From assembly GCF_015291665.1 (NCBI RefSeq), contig NZ_CP030048.1:744001-808000 (forward strand): a stretch of DNA of 64,000 nucleotides, given 5' to 3'. Origin of the DNA: Bradyrhizobium sp. CCBAU 53338. GTDB lineage: Bacteria; Pseudomonadota; Alphaproteobacteria; Rhizobiales; Xanthobacteraceae. The position numbers and the translations under genes were made by a program. This document shows, piece after piece, positions 46,201-54,658 of this stretch. Within the stretch, counting starts at the first letter, position 1, and every line of letters begins with the position of its first letter. The notes beneath the pieces are model-generated. The model was given only the letters and a program-made list of their open reading frames with translations, was not told the origin of the DNA and made no database searches.

Positions 46201-46274
46201 ACCGGTTTGGCAGCAGCTGGCGCAGCAGGTTTGGCGTCGGCTTTGGCGGAGGTCTTCGGGGATGTCTTGGGCAT
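43239..46274 (-). CDS. polA: DNA polymerase I, proofreading site apparently lost
   Basis: A 1,011-residue repair polymerase. The 5'-nuclease domain (about 35-320) is intact: GGFEADDLIATYARQA, SSDKDLMQL and GDSTDNVPGVPGIG. The polymerase domain has motif A ADYSQIELRLLAE, motif B RRAKAINFGIIYGIS and motif C LLQVHDELIFE. The middle 3'-5' exonuclease domain is present, but its catalytic residues are not. The DxE pair expected as FDTET reads IEIKA at about 424-428, and the Exo II segment reads GFDVKFAAVML in place of GQNLKYDxxVL. An alanine-rich linker (about 330-380) separates the domains. The ATG at 46274 is used. It would support gap filling and primer removal without proofreading. Confidence 0.95.
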   Translation of the reverse strand: MPKTSPKTSAKADAKPAAPAAAKPVAAKAAGKGDHIFLVDGSGYIFRAYHALPPLNRKSDGLQVNAVLGFCNMLWKLLRDMPADNRPTHLAIVFDKSEVTFRNKIYPEYKAHRPPAPDDLIPQFALIREAVRAFDLPCLEQGGFEADDLIATYARQASERGATTTIVSSDKDLMQLVNDKIVMYDTMKDRRIGIPEVIEKFGVPPEKVVEVQALAGDSTDNVPGVPGIGIKTAAQLIVEYGDLEQLLFRATEIKQPKRREALIENAEKARISRQLVLLDDKVDLEVPLDDLAVHEPDARKLIAFLKAMEFTTLTRRVADYSQIDPANVDADASNSSAAKAGDGAKAKSSETSGDLFAAPATAAKGADKSDKSASLKGAPISLAAAREEALRKLPVDRAKYQTIKTLKELNGFVARIHDTGHVAIEIKANSIDPMQADLCGVALALAPNEACYVPLAHKQSGGGAGLFDAGLAPDQVKHAEAIDALRPVLESAGILKIGFDVKFAAVMLAQHGITLRNADDAKLISYVLDAGRGSHELDSLSERWFGHAMLKESELLGSGKGRITFDQVPIDKAAPLSAESADIALRAWRVLKPRLVAEHMTTVYETLERPLVSVLARMERRGISIDRQVLSRLSGDFAQTAARVEAEIQEIAGEPINVGSPKQIGDILFGKMGLPGGTKTKTGAWSTTAQVLDELAEQGHDFPRKILEWRQVSKLKSTYTDALPTYVNPQTHRVHTTYALAATTTGRLSSNEPNLQNIPVRTEDGRKIRRAFIATPGHKLVSADYSQIELRLLAEIANIPVLKQAFRDGLDIHAMTASEMFGVPIKGMPSEIRRRAKAINFGIIYGISAFGLANQLGIAREEASAYIKKYFERFPGIRAYMDETRDFCRSHGYVTTLFGRKCHYPDIKASNASVRAFNERAAINARLQGTAADIIRRAMTRVEDALAEKKLSAQMLLQVHDELIFEVPDAEVERTLPVVQHVMQDAPFPAVLLSVPLHVDARAAKNWDEAH

Positions 46275-46375
46275 GGGCCGCAATGTATGAATTTTTGCGG
46301 GTTTTGACAGCCTTCGGAGGGGGATTTTTGGCTTGCCGATGCCGCTATCCCCATTGTCATTCCCGCATACTCGCT

Positions 46376-46472
46376 GTCATTCCCTGCGAAAGCGGGGATT
46401 CCGGTACGCCGCGGCTTCTCGGCTCAATTCGCCTCGGCGTACTGGGTCGCCCGGTCAAGCCGGGCGACGACA
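46376..46472. repeat. intergenic palindromic repeat between acyltransferase gene and polA
   Basis: The segment starts gtcattccctgcgaaagc, contains the hairpin gcgaaagcggggattcc, and ends with the hairpin gtcgcccggtcaagccgggc followed by gacgac. The match between its ends is weaker than in the other copies, so it looks like a decayed member of the same class. Confidence 0.7.
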
Positions 46473-46484
46473 TCGCGAGTGGGG

Positions 46485-47555
46485 CTACTCCGCTGCCTGC
46501 AACGCCGGCCCTGCCTTCTTCGGCGCGATCCAGAATGCGTCGGGCCGCTCGAACAGGAAGTCGGCGTGGAATCGCAACGCGGTCTGCCAGATCGCGAGCG
46601 ATCCGAGCACGCCGAGAACCGTGACGATCAGCGAGACCGTGCCGATGTCGGCGATGATTCCGGTGCGCAGCAGCAGCGTTCGCGTCGCCGCCATCGGCAG
46701 GAAGAAGGCGAGATAGATCACGATCGAATGCTCGCCGCAGAAACGCAGGAAATTGCACCAATGCATGCGCGCGAGCAGCGTGCCTGACGTGATGATCGCA
46801 CACGCACCGGCGAAGCCGAGCACGAGCGAGACGACCTTCCATTCGCTCGCGCCGAATGCCACGAGGCCGGCATCGACCAGTGCCCAGGTCGCGAGCGCCG
46901 CGAGCGCAAGCGCGGGATGGGTGCGCGCGCGGTCTGACAATGCGAACACATAGGGCGCGAACAGGTAGCCCGAGTAGAAATAGACGAAGCGGGCGCAGAA
47001 CTCGTCGATCGCCGTCCAGCCGGTTGCGATGCGCGCGGTTTCCAGTGCGGCCGCCACGAGCCAGATCGCCGGCGGAGGGATTCGTCGTGTCAGTTTTGTG
47101 ACGACGAAGAAGATCGGCAGCAGGTAGATGAACCAGAGTGTGCCGAACGGCTCGATGAAGGATTCGAGATACAGAAGGCCGACCTCGCGCCAGCTGGTTT
47201 CGGCCGCGAAGGCCGGCGCCTTGAAGCCGAACTGGATCGTCACCCAGACGACATAAAAATAAGCGAAATGCACCACCTTGCGGTCGAGATAGGTTCGCCA
47301 GTCCCGATCGATCACCAACGGCAGGAACAAGCCCGAAATCAGGAAGAAGTCCGGCATCCGGAACGGCTTCGCAAAGGCCACCAGGACATGCATGAAACCG
47401 GTCTCGCCGGCGGCGAGTTCGACCCCCAGCACCGAATGCATCATCACCACCATGACGATGCAGATGCCCTTGGCGTAATCGACCCAGTCGACACGCGCGG
47501 CAGTGGAGGCCTTGGGAAGCCCTGCACGTGCAGCTGATGTGCCTGATGGTGTCAT
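46485..47555 (-). CDS. acyltransferase-3 family membrane protein
   Basis: A 356-residue integral membrane protein with about ten hydrophobic segments. The N-terminal RVDWVDYAKGICIVMVVMMH contains the family's conserved Arg-Asp-(x)-(K)-G pattern, and the catalytic His lies at the end of helix 1. The segment FRMPDFFLISGLFLP is the usual second block. Members acylate sugars of surface glycans or antibiotics, or move acyl groups across the membrane. The donor and target here are unknown. It lies upstream of the divergent UDP-glucose dehydrogenase gene, which fits a role in surface polysaccharide decoration. Confidence 0.88.
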   Translation of the reverse strand: MTPSGTSAARAGLPKASTAARVDWVDYAKGICIVMVVMMHSVLGVELAAGETGFMHVLVAFAKPFRMPDFFLISGLFLPLVIDRDWRTYLDRKVVHFAYFYVVWVTIQFGFKAPAFAAETSWREVGLLYLESFIEPFGTLWFIYLLPIFFVVTKLTRRIPPPAIWLVAAALETARIATGWTAIDEFCARFVYFYSGYLFAPYVFALSDRARTHPALALAALATWALVDAGLVAFGASEWKVVSLVLGFAGACAIITSGTLLARMHWCNFLRFCGEHSIVIYLAFFLPMAATRTLLLRTGIIADIGTVSLIVTVLGVLGSLAIWQTALRFHADFLFERPDAFWIAPKKAGPALQAAE

Positions 47556-47747
47556 GTGTCTCTTTTCGGGGCGTGTTCCGCCCGGTCCTGTGCGGGCATG
47601 GGGCAGTGTGGCGCCCAGTGGTTTCCGACTTCTTTACCGGTACAAATCGCGTGCCGGTTTCTGACCGCAAGCTCTTCCTTCCCGACGGGAAAATGCTAAA
47701 CCGCCCCGGAGTTGGGGGTTCGTTAACCAAGCCAAACAGGGATTTTC

Positions 47748-49064
47748 ATGCGCATCGCGATGATCGGCACGGGTTATGTGGGACTGGTGTCCGGAGCCTG
47801 TTTTGCGGATTTCGGTCACGACGTCACCTGCGTCGACAAGGACGAGAAGAAGATTGCAGCGCTTCATCGCGGTGAGATTCCGATCTACGAACCCGGCCTC
47901 GACGAACTGGTCGCCACCAATGTGAAGGCCAAGCGGCTCGACTTCACAACCGATCTGTCCAGGCCGGTCGCAGAGGCCGATGCCGTGTTCATCGCGGTCG
48001 GCACGCCGTCCCGTCGCGGCGACGGTCACGCCGATCTCTCCTATGTCTACGCCGCCGCGAAGGAGATCGCGCAGTCGCTGTCCGGCTTCACCGTCGTGGT
48101 GACCAAGTCGACCGTGCCGGTCGGCACCGGCGACGAGGTCGAGCGCATCATCCGCGAGACCAATCCGAAGGCCGACGTCGTCGTCGCCTCCAATCCCGAG
48201 TTCCTGCGCGAGGGTGCCGCGATCCGCGACTTCAAGTTCCCCGATCGCGTCGTGGTCGGCACCTCCGACGAGCGCGGCCGCAAGGTGATGGGTGATATCT
48301 ATCGTCCGCTGTCGCTGAACCAGGCGCCGCTGATGTTCACCGCGCGCCGTACCGCCGAGATGATCAAATATGCGGCGAACGCGTTCCTCGCGACCAAGAT
48401 CACCTTCATCAACGAGATCGCGGACCTCTCCGAGAAGGTCGGCGCCAACGTGCAGGAAGTCGCGCGCGGCATTGGCCTGGACAACCGGATCGGCACCAAA
48501 TTCCTGCATGCCGGTCCCGGCTTCGGCGGCTCCTGCTTCCCGAAGGACACCAAGGCGCTGATCAAGATCGCGCAGGACTACGACGTGTCCTTGCGCATCG
48601 TCGAATCCGTGCTTGCCGTGAACGAGAACCGCAAGCGCGCGATGGCGCGAAAAGTGAGCCAGGCGCTCGGTGGTAGCTTGCGCGGCAAGACCATCGGCGT
48701 GCTCGGTCTCACCTTCAAGCCCGACACCGACGACATGCGCGATGCGCCGTCGATCCCGCTCGTCACGGGCCTCATCGACATGGGCGCGAAGGTCAAGGCG
48801 TTCGATCCCGTCGGCATGGAGCAGGCCAAGGGTGAACTTCCCAACATCACCTATTGCGAGGACGCCTATTCCTGCGCGCAAGGTGCCGATGCGCTTGTCA
48901 TCGTCACCGAATGGGTGCAGTTCCGCGCGCTCGATCTCGACCGGTTGAAGGCGACCATGGCCCAGCCCATTGTCGTCGATCTCCGCAACATCTACCGGCC
49001 CGAAGAGATGGCTGCCGCCGGCTTCATTTATGAGAGCGTGGGGCGCCCGCCGGCGCAGGGCTGA
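47748..49064 (+). CDS. ugd: UDP-glucose 6-dehydrogenase
   Basis: A 438-residue cytoplasmic dehydrogenase that oxidises UDP-glucose twice to UDP-glucuronate, a precursor of exopolysaccharide and lipopolysaccharide. The NAD-binding motif is IGTGYVGLVSGACFADFGHD at the N-terminus. The catalytic cysteine lies in GPGFGGSCFPKDTKAL. LGLTFKPDTDDMRDAPS is the C-terminal UDP-binding block. The length is normal. AGGGA lies seven bases before the ATG. Some rhizobial relatives are called rkpK; the symbol ugd is the general name. Confidence 0.96.
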   Translation: MRIAMIGTGYVGLVSGACFADFGHDVTCVDKDEKKIAALHRGEIPIYEPGLDELVATNVKAKRLDFTTDLSRPVAEADAVFIAVGTPSRRGDGHADLSYVYAAAKEIAQSLSGFTVVVTKSTVPVGTGDEVERIIRETNPKADVVVASNPEFLREGAAIRDFKFPDRVVVGTSDERGRKVMGDIYRPLSLNQAPLMFTARRTAEMIKYAANAFLATKITFINEIADLSEKVGANVQEVARGIGLDNRIGTKFLHAGPGFGGSCFPKDTKALIKIAQDYDVSLRIVESVLAVNENRKRAMARKVSQALGGSLRGKTIGVLGLTFKPDTDDMRDAPSIPLVTGLIDMGAKVKAFDPVGMEQAKGELPNITYCEDAYSCAQGADALVIVTEWVQFRALDLDRLKATMAQPIVVDLRNIYRPEEMAAAGFIYESVGRPPAQG

Positions 49065-49079
49065 TCGTTGGACACGATT

Positions 49080-49174
49080 GTCATACCCCGCGCAGGCGGG
49101 GTATCCAGTAATCCTGATCTTCGTGATGACTGAGATCTGAGTTTACTGGATCACCCGCCTTCGCGGGTGATGAC
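49080..49174. repeat. intergenic palindromic repeat upstream of hrpB
   Basis: Outer ends gtcataccccgcg and cgcgggtgatgac face each other; the inner hairpins are accccgcgcaggcggggt and acccgccttcgcgggt, with ccagtaa/ttactgg as a further inverted pair. It ends 12 bases before the TTG used as start of hrpB, so it forms the whole leader. Confidence 0.88.
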
Positions 49175-49186
49175 GGATGCGAGATT

Positions 49187-51661
49187 TTGCCCCGCACTTT
49201 CGACACGCCCCTCCCGATCGATGCCGTGCTCGACGACCTCTCGCGCACGCTGGATCAGCACAATGCCGCCGTGCTGGTGGCCCCGCCGGGCGCCGGCAAG
49301 ACCACGCGCGTGCCGCTGGCATTGCTCGATGCGCCTTGGGCAAAGGATAAGAAGATCATCGTGCTGGAGCCGCGCCGCATCGCCGCGCGCGCCAGCGCCG
49401 ACCGCATGGCGAAGTCGCTCGGCGAGCGCACAGGGGAGATCGTCGGCTACCGCGTCCGCTTCGGCTCGAAAATCTCGCGGGCGACACGCATCGAGGTCGT
49501 GACCGAAGGCATTTTCACCCGCCAGATCCTCGACGATCCCGAACTCTCGGGCGTCGCGGCCATCCTGTTCGACGAATTCCACGAGCGTTCGCTCGATGCC
49601 GACATGGGCCTGGCGCTGGCGCGCGACGCACAACTCGGCTTGCGCGAGGACATCCGCATCCTGGTGATGTCGGCCACGCTCGACGGCGCGCGCGTCGCAA
49701 AACTGCTGGGCGAAGCGCCTGTGGTCGAAAGCGAGGGCCGGGCGTTTCCGGTCGAGACGCGCTATCTCGGCCGCAAGGCGGATGCGCCGATCGAGCGGCA
49801 GATGGCGGATGCGATCGTATCGGCGCTGCGCGCCGACAGCGGCTCGGTGCTGGCGTTTTTGCCGGGCGCCGCCGAAATCCGCCGCACTCAGAATTTTCTC
49901 GGTGAACGCGTGCAGGACGCCAGCATCGAGATCGTGCCGCTGTTCGGCGCGCTCGACGCCGCCGTGCAGGACCGCGCCATTTCTCCCGCGCCCAAGGGCA
50001 TGCGCAAGGTCGTGCTCGCGACCTCGATCGCGGAGACCTCGCTCACCATCGAAGGCGTCCGCATCGTGGTCGATTCCGGCCTTGCGCGCGTGCCGCGCTA
50101 CGAGCCCGACATCGGCCTGACGCGGCTCGAGACCGTGCGCGCGGCACGCGCGGCGGTCGACCAGCGCCGTGGCCGTGCCGGCCGCACCGAGCCCGGCGTC
50201 TGCTATCGGCTCTGGGACGAGCCGCAGACGGCCTCGCTCGCTCCCTACACCCAGCCGGAAATTCTGAGCGCCGACCTCTCCTCGCTGGTGCTCGACCTCG
50301 CGCAATGGGGCGTCGCCGATCCCGCCGCGCTGTCGTTCCTCGATCCGCCGCCGCAGCCCGCCTGGAAGGAGGCAAAAAGCCTGCTCCTGGAGCTCAACGC
50401 ACTCGACGGCGACGGACGCATCACCGCGGAAGGCAAGAGTCTGCGCGCACTGGCGCTGCCGCCGCGCTTGGCCCGCATGATCGTGGATTCGCACCGCGCA
50501 GGTCACGGCGAAGAGGCGGCCGAGATCGCGGCCATCCTGACCGAGCGCGGGCTCGGCGGCGACAGCGCCGATCTCGAGCACCGGCGCGATCAATTCCGCC
50601 GCGATCGTTCGCCGCGAGCAGCGAGCGCGCGGGATCTCGCGCGCCGTTGGGCTTCGCAAGTCGCGGCGTCCGAGAGGCCGGGGCCGCGGGAGGATCTCTC
50701 GACCGGCCTGATGTTGGCCTATGCCTTCCCGGACCGCGTCGCGCGCAACCGCGGCAATGGCAGTTTCGTGCTCGCCAACGGCCGTGGCGCGGCCGTCGAG
50801 CAGACCTCCTCGCTCGCGCGCGCGCCCTATATCGCGATCGGCGAGATGACTGGAACGGCTGCGAGTGGCCGTATCCTGCTCGCCGCGCCGATCACTGAAG
50901 ATGATATCGAGCGGCACTTCGCCGAGCATATCGAGAGTATCGACGAGATCTCCTTCGACCGTGGTGCGATGGCGCTGCGCGCACGGCGCAAGCGCGTGCT
51001 GCACGCGATCACGCTGTCCGAGGCCACGCTCGCGGTGTCGCCCTCGGAGGACACAGCGCGCATTCTTGCCGACGGGCTGATTGCCGCCGGCCTCGACCGG
51101 TTGCCCTGGTCGAAAGCCGCAAAACAATGGCGCGACCGCGTGATGTTCTTGCGCAAGGAGGAGGGCGATAGCTGGCCTGATCTGTCCGACGACGGATTGA
51201 TCGCGCGGCGCGACGATTGGCTGGTGCCCGCGCTCTACGACAAGATTGCGCTGAAGGACATTTCCGCTGGCGATCTCTCCGATGCGCTGATGGCGCTGCT
51301 GCCGTGGGAGATGCGCGCGCGGCTCGACCGCGAGGCGCCGACGCATTTCGAGGCGCCGACGGGAAGCGTGCTCGCGATCGACTACGAGGCCGAGCAGGGA
51401 CCGACGATTGCGGTGCGGCTCCAGGAATTGTTCGGCCTCAACGCCCATCCGTCGATCGCCGCCGGCAAGGTGCCCTTGGTGCTGGAATTGCTGTCGCCGG
51501 CGCAGCGCCCGGTGCAGGTGACGCGCGATCTTCCCGGCTTCTGGCGCGGCAGTTACGCCGCGGTCCGCTCCGACCTGCGCGGCCGCTACCCGCGTCATCC
51601 CTGGCCGGACGATCCGGCAAGCGCGCTGCCGACCCGCCGGGCGAAGCCGCGCGGGACCTGA
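49187..51661 (+). CDS. hrpB: ATP-dependent helicase HrpB
   Basis: An 824-residue DEAH-box RNA helicase. Motif I is VAPPGAGKTTRVPLALL, motif Ia LEPRRIAARA, motif II DEFHERSLD (DEFH rather than DEAH, usual in HrpB), motif III SATLDG, and motif VI QRRGRAGRTEPG. The HrpB-specific C-terminal region is present (PRLARMIVDSHRAGHGEEAA and the extended ISAGDLSDALMALLPWEMR part). The start codon in this frame is TTG at 49187, with a weak ribosome site; a start slightly downstream cannot be ruled out. The biological role of HrpB is not well established. Confidence 0.94.
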   Translation: MPRTFDTPLPIDAVLDDLSRTLDQHNAAVLVAPPGAGKTTRVPLALLDAPWAKDKKIIVLEPRRIAARASADRMAKSLGERTGEIVGYRVRFGSKISRATRIEVVTEGIFTRQILDDPELSGVAAILFDEFHERSLDADMGLALARDAQLGLREDIRILVMSATLDGARVAKLLGEAPVVESEGRAFPVETRYLGRKADAPIERQMADAIVSALRADSGSVLAFLPGAAEIRRTQNFLGERVQDASIEIVPLFGALDAAVQDRAISPAPKGMRKVVLATSIAETSLTIEGVRIVVDSGLARVPRYEPDIGLTRLETVRAARAAVDQRRGRAGRTEPGVCYRLWDEPQTASLAPYTQPEILSADLSSLVLDLAQWGVADPAALSFLDPPPQPAWKEAKSLLLELNALDGDGRITAEGKSLRALALPPRLARMIVDSHRAGHGEEAAEIAAILTERGLGGDSADLEHRRDQFRRDRSPRAASARDLARRWASQVAASERPGPREDLSTGLMLAYAFPDRVARNRGNGSFVLANGRGAAVEQTSSLARAPYIAIGEMTGTAASGRILLAAPITEDDIERHFAEHIESIDEISFDRGAMALRARRKRVLHAITLSEATLAVSPSEDTARILADGLIAAGLDRLPWSKAAKQWRDRVMFLRKEEGDSWPDLSDDGLIARRDDWLVPALYDKIALKDISAGDLSDALMALLPWEMRARLDREAPTHFEAPTGSVLAIDYEAEQGPTIAVRLQELFGLNAHPSIAAGKVPLVLELLSPAQRPVQVTRDLPGFWRGSYAAVRSDLRGRYPRHPWPDDPASALPTRRAKPRGT

Positions 51662-51790
51662 CAAAGCGGGATGCCGCATTAACCGTCCGCTCATCCTTTT
51701 CGTCAAAATAGCACCGGCTCCGCCGCGGCCTCGGTCGCCGACGGGCCTGCCGCGTGGTGAAATCGGGCTTTCCGGCTCGGAAGTGGTGTG

Positions 51791-52303
51791 ATGCGTAACA
51801 TAGTGATCTTCGCGGCCGTGATGATCGGTCTCGGTACATTCATGGCGGAGATGGCGGACAAGATGAGCTCCGCCTCCGCCACCTCGGTGCCGCGCACGAA
51901 TGTCGCGGTTGCAACGACGGCGCCGGCCGGCGGTCGCAGCCTCAATATTCCCCGCGACGGCCGTGGCCATTTCCAGACCGAAGGCCGCATCGACGGCCAG
52001 CGCATCGGCTTCATGGTCGATACCGGCGCCTCCGTGGTGGCGCTGAACGAGACCTCGGCCGCGCGTTTCGGCCTGCGTCCCTCGCGCAGTGAATACAACG
52101 CCACCGTCACCACCGCGAACGGCACCATCAAGGCCGCGCGTGCCCGGATCGCGATGCTGGACGTCGGCGGTCTCGTCGTGCGCGATGTCGATGCCATGGT
52201 GCTGCCGGACGCGGCGCTGTCCGAGAACCTGCTCGGCCTCTCCTTCCTGTCCCGCCTGAAGCGTTTCGAGTATGCCAACGGCCAGATGGTGCTGGAGCAG
52301 TGA
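51791..52303 (+). CDS. retropepsin-like aspartic protease (TIGR02281 type)
   Basis: A 170-residue protein with an N-terminal membrane anchor or signal sequence (RNIVIFAAVMIGLGTFMAE). The catalytic motif is FMVDTGASVVAL at about residues 74-85, the Asp-Thr-Gly of clan AA proteases, followed by a conserved hydrophobic block (ENLLGLSFLSRLKRFEYANG). A single domain implies that it acts as a homodimer, as retropepsins do. Members in Alphaproteobacteria belong to the TIGR02281 family and are of uncertain substrate. The ATG at 51791 follows a GTG at 51788 directly. Confidence 0.9.
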   Translation: MRNIVIFAAVMIGLGTFMAEMADKMSSASATSVPRTNVAVATTAPAGGRSLNIPRDGRGHFQTEGRIDGQRIGFMVDTGASVVALNETSAARFGLRPSRSEYNATVTTANGTIKAARARIAMLDVGGLVVRDVDAMVLPDAALSENLLGLSFLSRLKRFEYANGQMVLEQ

Positions 52304-52483
52304 GTTCGGGCGCATAACGCCCCGATGAACGCAGATCGGCCTGATCAGGCCGCCGGCTGGTAACCTTTCATCGTTGCCAAACTGCCGCAATTGGCGGCCA
52401 TAAGCCTGCATTCCCGCCTTCCGCTGCGGCCCGGCATTCGCTAAGGCTGCGCCAATTCCTGCCCATTTCACGAGACCGTCTCA

Positions 52484-53983
52484 ATGTTTCCCAAGCCGAA
52501 ATCCGTGTTGCTGCCCAATACCTACGCCTTCGAATCCGAGCCGATGGTGAAGCCGACTGGTTTTCGCGAATACGACGCGCGCTGGCTGTTCCAGAAGGAA
52601 ATCAACCTCATGGGCGTGCAGGCGCTCGGCATGGGGCTCGGCGCGCTGATCGCGGAACTCGGCGTCCGCCAGGAGATCGTCACCGGCCATGACTTCCGCG
52701 GCTATTCGGCCTCGATCAAATATGCGCTGATCTCCGGCCTGATGGCCGCTGGCTGCAAGGTCCACGACATCGGCCTCGCGGTGACGCCGATGGCCTATTT
52801 CGCGCAGTTCGATCTCGACGTGCCCGCCGTTGCGATGGTGACGGCGTCGCATAACGACAACGGCTGGACCGGCGTGAAGATGGGTGCCAACCGCCCGCTG
52901 ACCTTCGGTCCCGACGAGATGACGCGGCTGAAGGAGATCGTGCTCAACGCCGATTTCAAGAACAAGGCTGGCGGCTCCTACCAGTTCCACGAGAGCTACC
53001 CGGCGCGCTACATCGCCGATCTCACCAACCGCCCGAAGCTCAAGCGCAAGCTCAAGGTCGTCGCCGCCTGCGGCAACGGCACGGCCGGTGCCTTCGCGCC
53101 GCAGGTGCTGGAGGCGATCGGCTGCGAGGTGATCCCGCTCGACACCGAGCTCGACCACACCTTCCCGAAATACAATCCGAACCCTGAGGACATGGAGATG
53201 CTGCACGCGATCCGCGACGCGGTGCTGCATCACAAGGCCGATGTCGGCCTCGGCTTCGACGGTGACGGCGACCGTTGTGGCGTCGTCGACGACACCGGCG
53301 AGGAGATCTTTGCCGACAAGGTCGGCGTGATGCTGGCGCGCGACATGTCGGCGATCCACAAGGACGCCCAGTTCATCGTCGACGTGAAATCGACCGGCCT
53401 GTTCATCACCGATCCGGTGCTTCAGAAACAAGGCGCCAGGACGGCCTACTGGAAAACCGGCCATTCCTACATGAAGCGTCGCACCAACGAGACCGGCGCG
53501 CTGGCCGGTTTCGAGAAGTCCGGCCATTTCTTCTTCAACAAGCCATATGGCCGCGGCTATGACGACGGTCTGGTCTCGGCGCTCGCGATCTGCGACATGC
53601 TCGATCGCGCTCCCGGCAAGTCGATGGCCGACCTGAAGAACGCGCTGCCCAAGACCTGGTCGTCGCCGACCATGTCGCCGCATTGCGCCGACGAGACCAA
53701 GTATGGCGTCATCGACCAGGTGGTGAAGCACTTCGAAGACTTGCAGGCCAAGGGCGCCAGGATCGGCGGCCAGGCGATCCGCGATCTCGTCACTGTCAAC
53801 GGGGTGCGCGTCACGGTCGAGGACGGCAGCTGGGGCCTGGTGCGGGCGTCCTCGAACAAGCCAGAGCTCGTGGTCGTGGTCGAGAGCCCGGTCTCCGAGC
53901 AGCGCATGCACGACATGTTCGAGATGGTGAACAGCGTGCTGCGCACGCATCCGGAAGTCGGCGAGTACAATCAGAAGATCTGA
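52484..53983 (+). CDS. phosphomannomutase/phosphoglucomutase
   Basis: A 499-residue alpha-D-phosphohexomutase that moves phosphate between the 1 and 6 positions of glucose or mannose. The phosphoserine loop reads MVTASHNDNGWTGVKMG (catalytic Ser in TASHN). The metal site is GFDGDGDRCGVVD and the sugar-binding loop is GFEKSGHFFFNK. The phosphate-binding loop lies near the C-terminus (RASSNKPELVV). Some rhizobial relatives are called noeK or exoC. It feeds nucleotide-sugar synthesis for surface polysaccharides, matching the nearby UDP-glucose dehydrogenase gene. It stands alone between the protease gene and an Lrp-type gene. Confidence 0.93.
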   Translation: MFPKPKSVLLPNTYAFESEPMVKPTGFREYDARWLFQKEINLMGVQALGMGLGALIAELGVRQEIVTGHDFRGYSASIKYALISGLMAAGCKVHDIGLAVTPMAYFAQFDLDVPAVAMVTASHNDNGWTGVKMGANRPLTFGPDEMTRLKEIVLNADFKNKAGGSYQFHESYPARYIADLTNRPKLKRKLKVVAACGNGTAGAFAPQVLEAIGCEVIPLDTELDHTFPKYNPNPEDMEMLHAIRDAVLHHKADVGLGFDGDGDRCGVVDDTGEEIFADKVGVMLARDMSAIHKDAQFIVDVKSTGLFITDPVLQKQGARTAYWKTGHSYMKRRTNETGALAGFEKSGHFFFNKPYGRGYDDGLVSALAICDMLDRAPGKSMADLKNALPKTWSSPTMSPHCADETKYGVIDQVVKHFEDLQAKGARIGGQAIRDLVTVNGVRVTVEDGSWGLVRASSNKPELVVVVESPVSEQRMHDMFEMVNSVLRTHPEVGEYNQKI

Positions 53984-54013
53984 GATGAGCCGAGCGATCG
54001 CTCAGGCGTCGGT

Positions 54014-54046
54014 CTACTCCCTCGCCCCGTTCTTACGGGAGAGGTG
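54014..54046. repeat. hairpin between convergent genes
   Basis: An imperfect hairpin (ccctcgccccgt with acgggagagg around tctt-type loop) sits between the phosphohexomutase stop and the Lrp-family stop, which converge. It resembles the hairpin at 43208 and may act as a shared terminator or be a degenerate repeat. Confidence 0.5.
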
Positions 54047-54051
54047 AAAAG

Positions 54052-54561
54052 CTACGCCGCGACCACGGCCGGAATCGGCAGCGCCGTGACCGACTTGATC
54101 TTCTCCATCGCGAAGCGCGACGTGACGTTCTTCAACGGCACGGCGGCGATCAGCTTCTTGTAGAAGACGTCATAGGCCTGCATGTCCGCGACCACGACGC
54201 GCAGCATGTAATCGACATCGCCGGCCATGCGGTAGAACTCCATCACCTCGGGCATGGCGCTGACCGCTTCGGCGAATTTCTTGAGCCAGGCGTCGGAATG
54301 GTCCGAGCTCTCCACCGACACGAACACGGAGATGCCGAGCCCGATCTTGTTCTGGTCGACCAGCGCGACCCGCTTCAGGATCACGCCGTCGGCCTCCAGG
54401 CGCTGGATGCGCTTCCAGCAGGGGGTCGAGGACAGCCCGACACGGTCGCCGATTTCGGCGACGGAGAGGGAGGCATCCTCCTGGAGGACCATCAGGATCT
54501 TGCGGTCGATGGCGTCGAGGCGGCGGCTCGTCTCGGGGATCTGGACAGCGGCGTCGGTCAT
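54052..54561 (-). CDS. Lrp/AsnC family transcriptional regulator
   Basis: A 169-residue DNA-binding protein. The N-terminal winged helix is DRKILMVLQEDASLSVAEIG followed by VGLSSTPCWKRIQRLE, the Lrp recognition region. The C-terminal RAM (ligand-binding, dimer) domain contains FVSVESSDHSDAWLKKFAEA and GDVDYMLRVVVADMQAYD. It would respond to an amino acid. It is divergent from or unlinked to the PfkB operon and no obvious target gene lies next to it. The length is normal for the family. Confidence 0.93.
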   Translation of the reverse strand: MTDAAVQIPETSRRLDAIDRKILMVLQEDASLSVAEIGDRVGLSSTPCWKRIQRLEADGVILKRVALVDQNKIGLGISVFVSVESSDHSDAWLKKFAEAVSAMPEVMEFYRMAGDVDYMLRVVVADMQAYDVFYKKLIAAVPLKNVTSRFAMEKIKSVTALPIPAVVAA

Positions 54562-54658
54562 TTGAAGAACTTTGTTCCAATATGATGGTTGATTTCCCTC
54601 TTATAGAGGAAAATCTTCTACTGCAAGCCCGGAATCTCGATCCGCTCTCGGAATGGTT

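Noticed and set aside
49151..52471. Open frame of about 1,100 codons on the minus strand opposite hrpB and the protease gene
   Set aside because: Low-complexity antisense translation. hrpB on the plus strand has complete helicase motifs.
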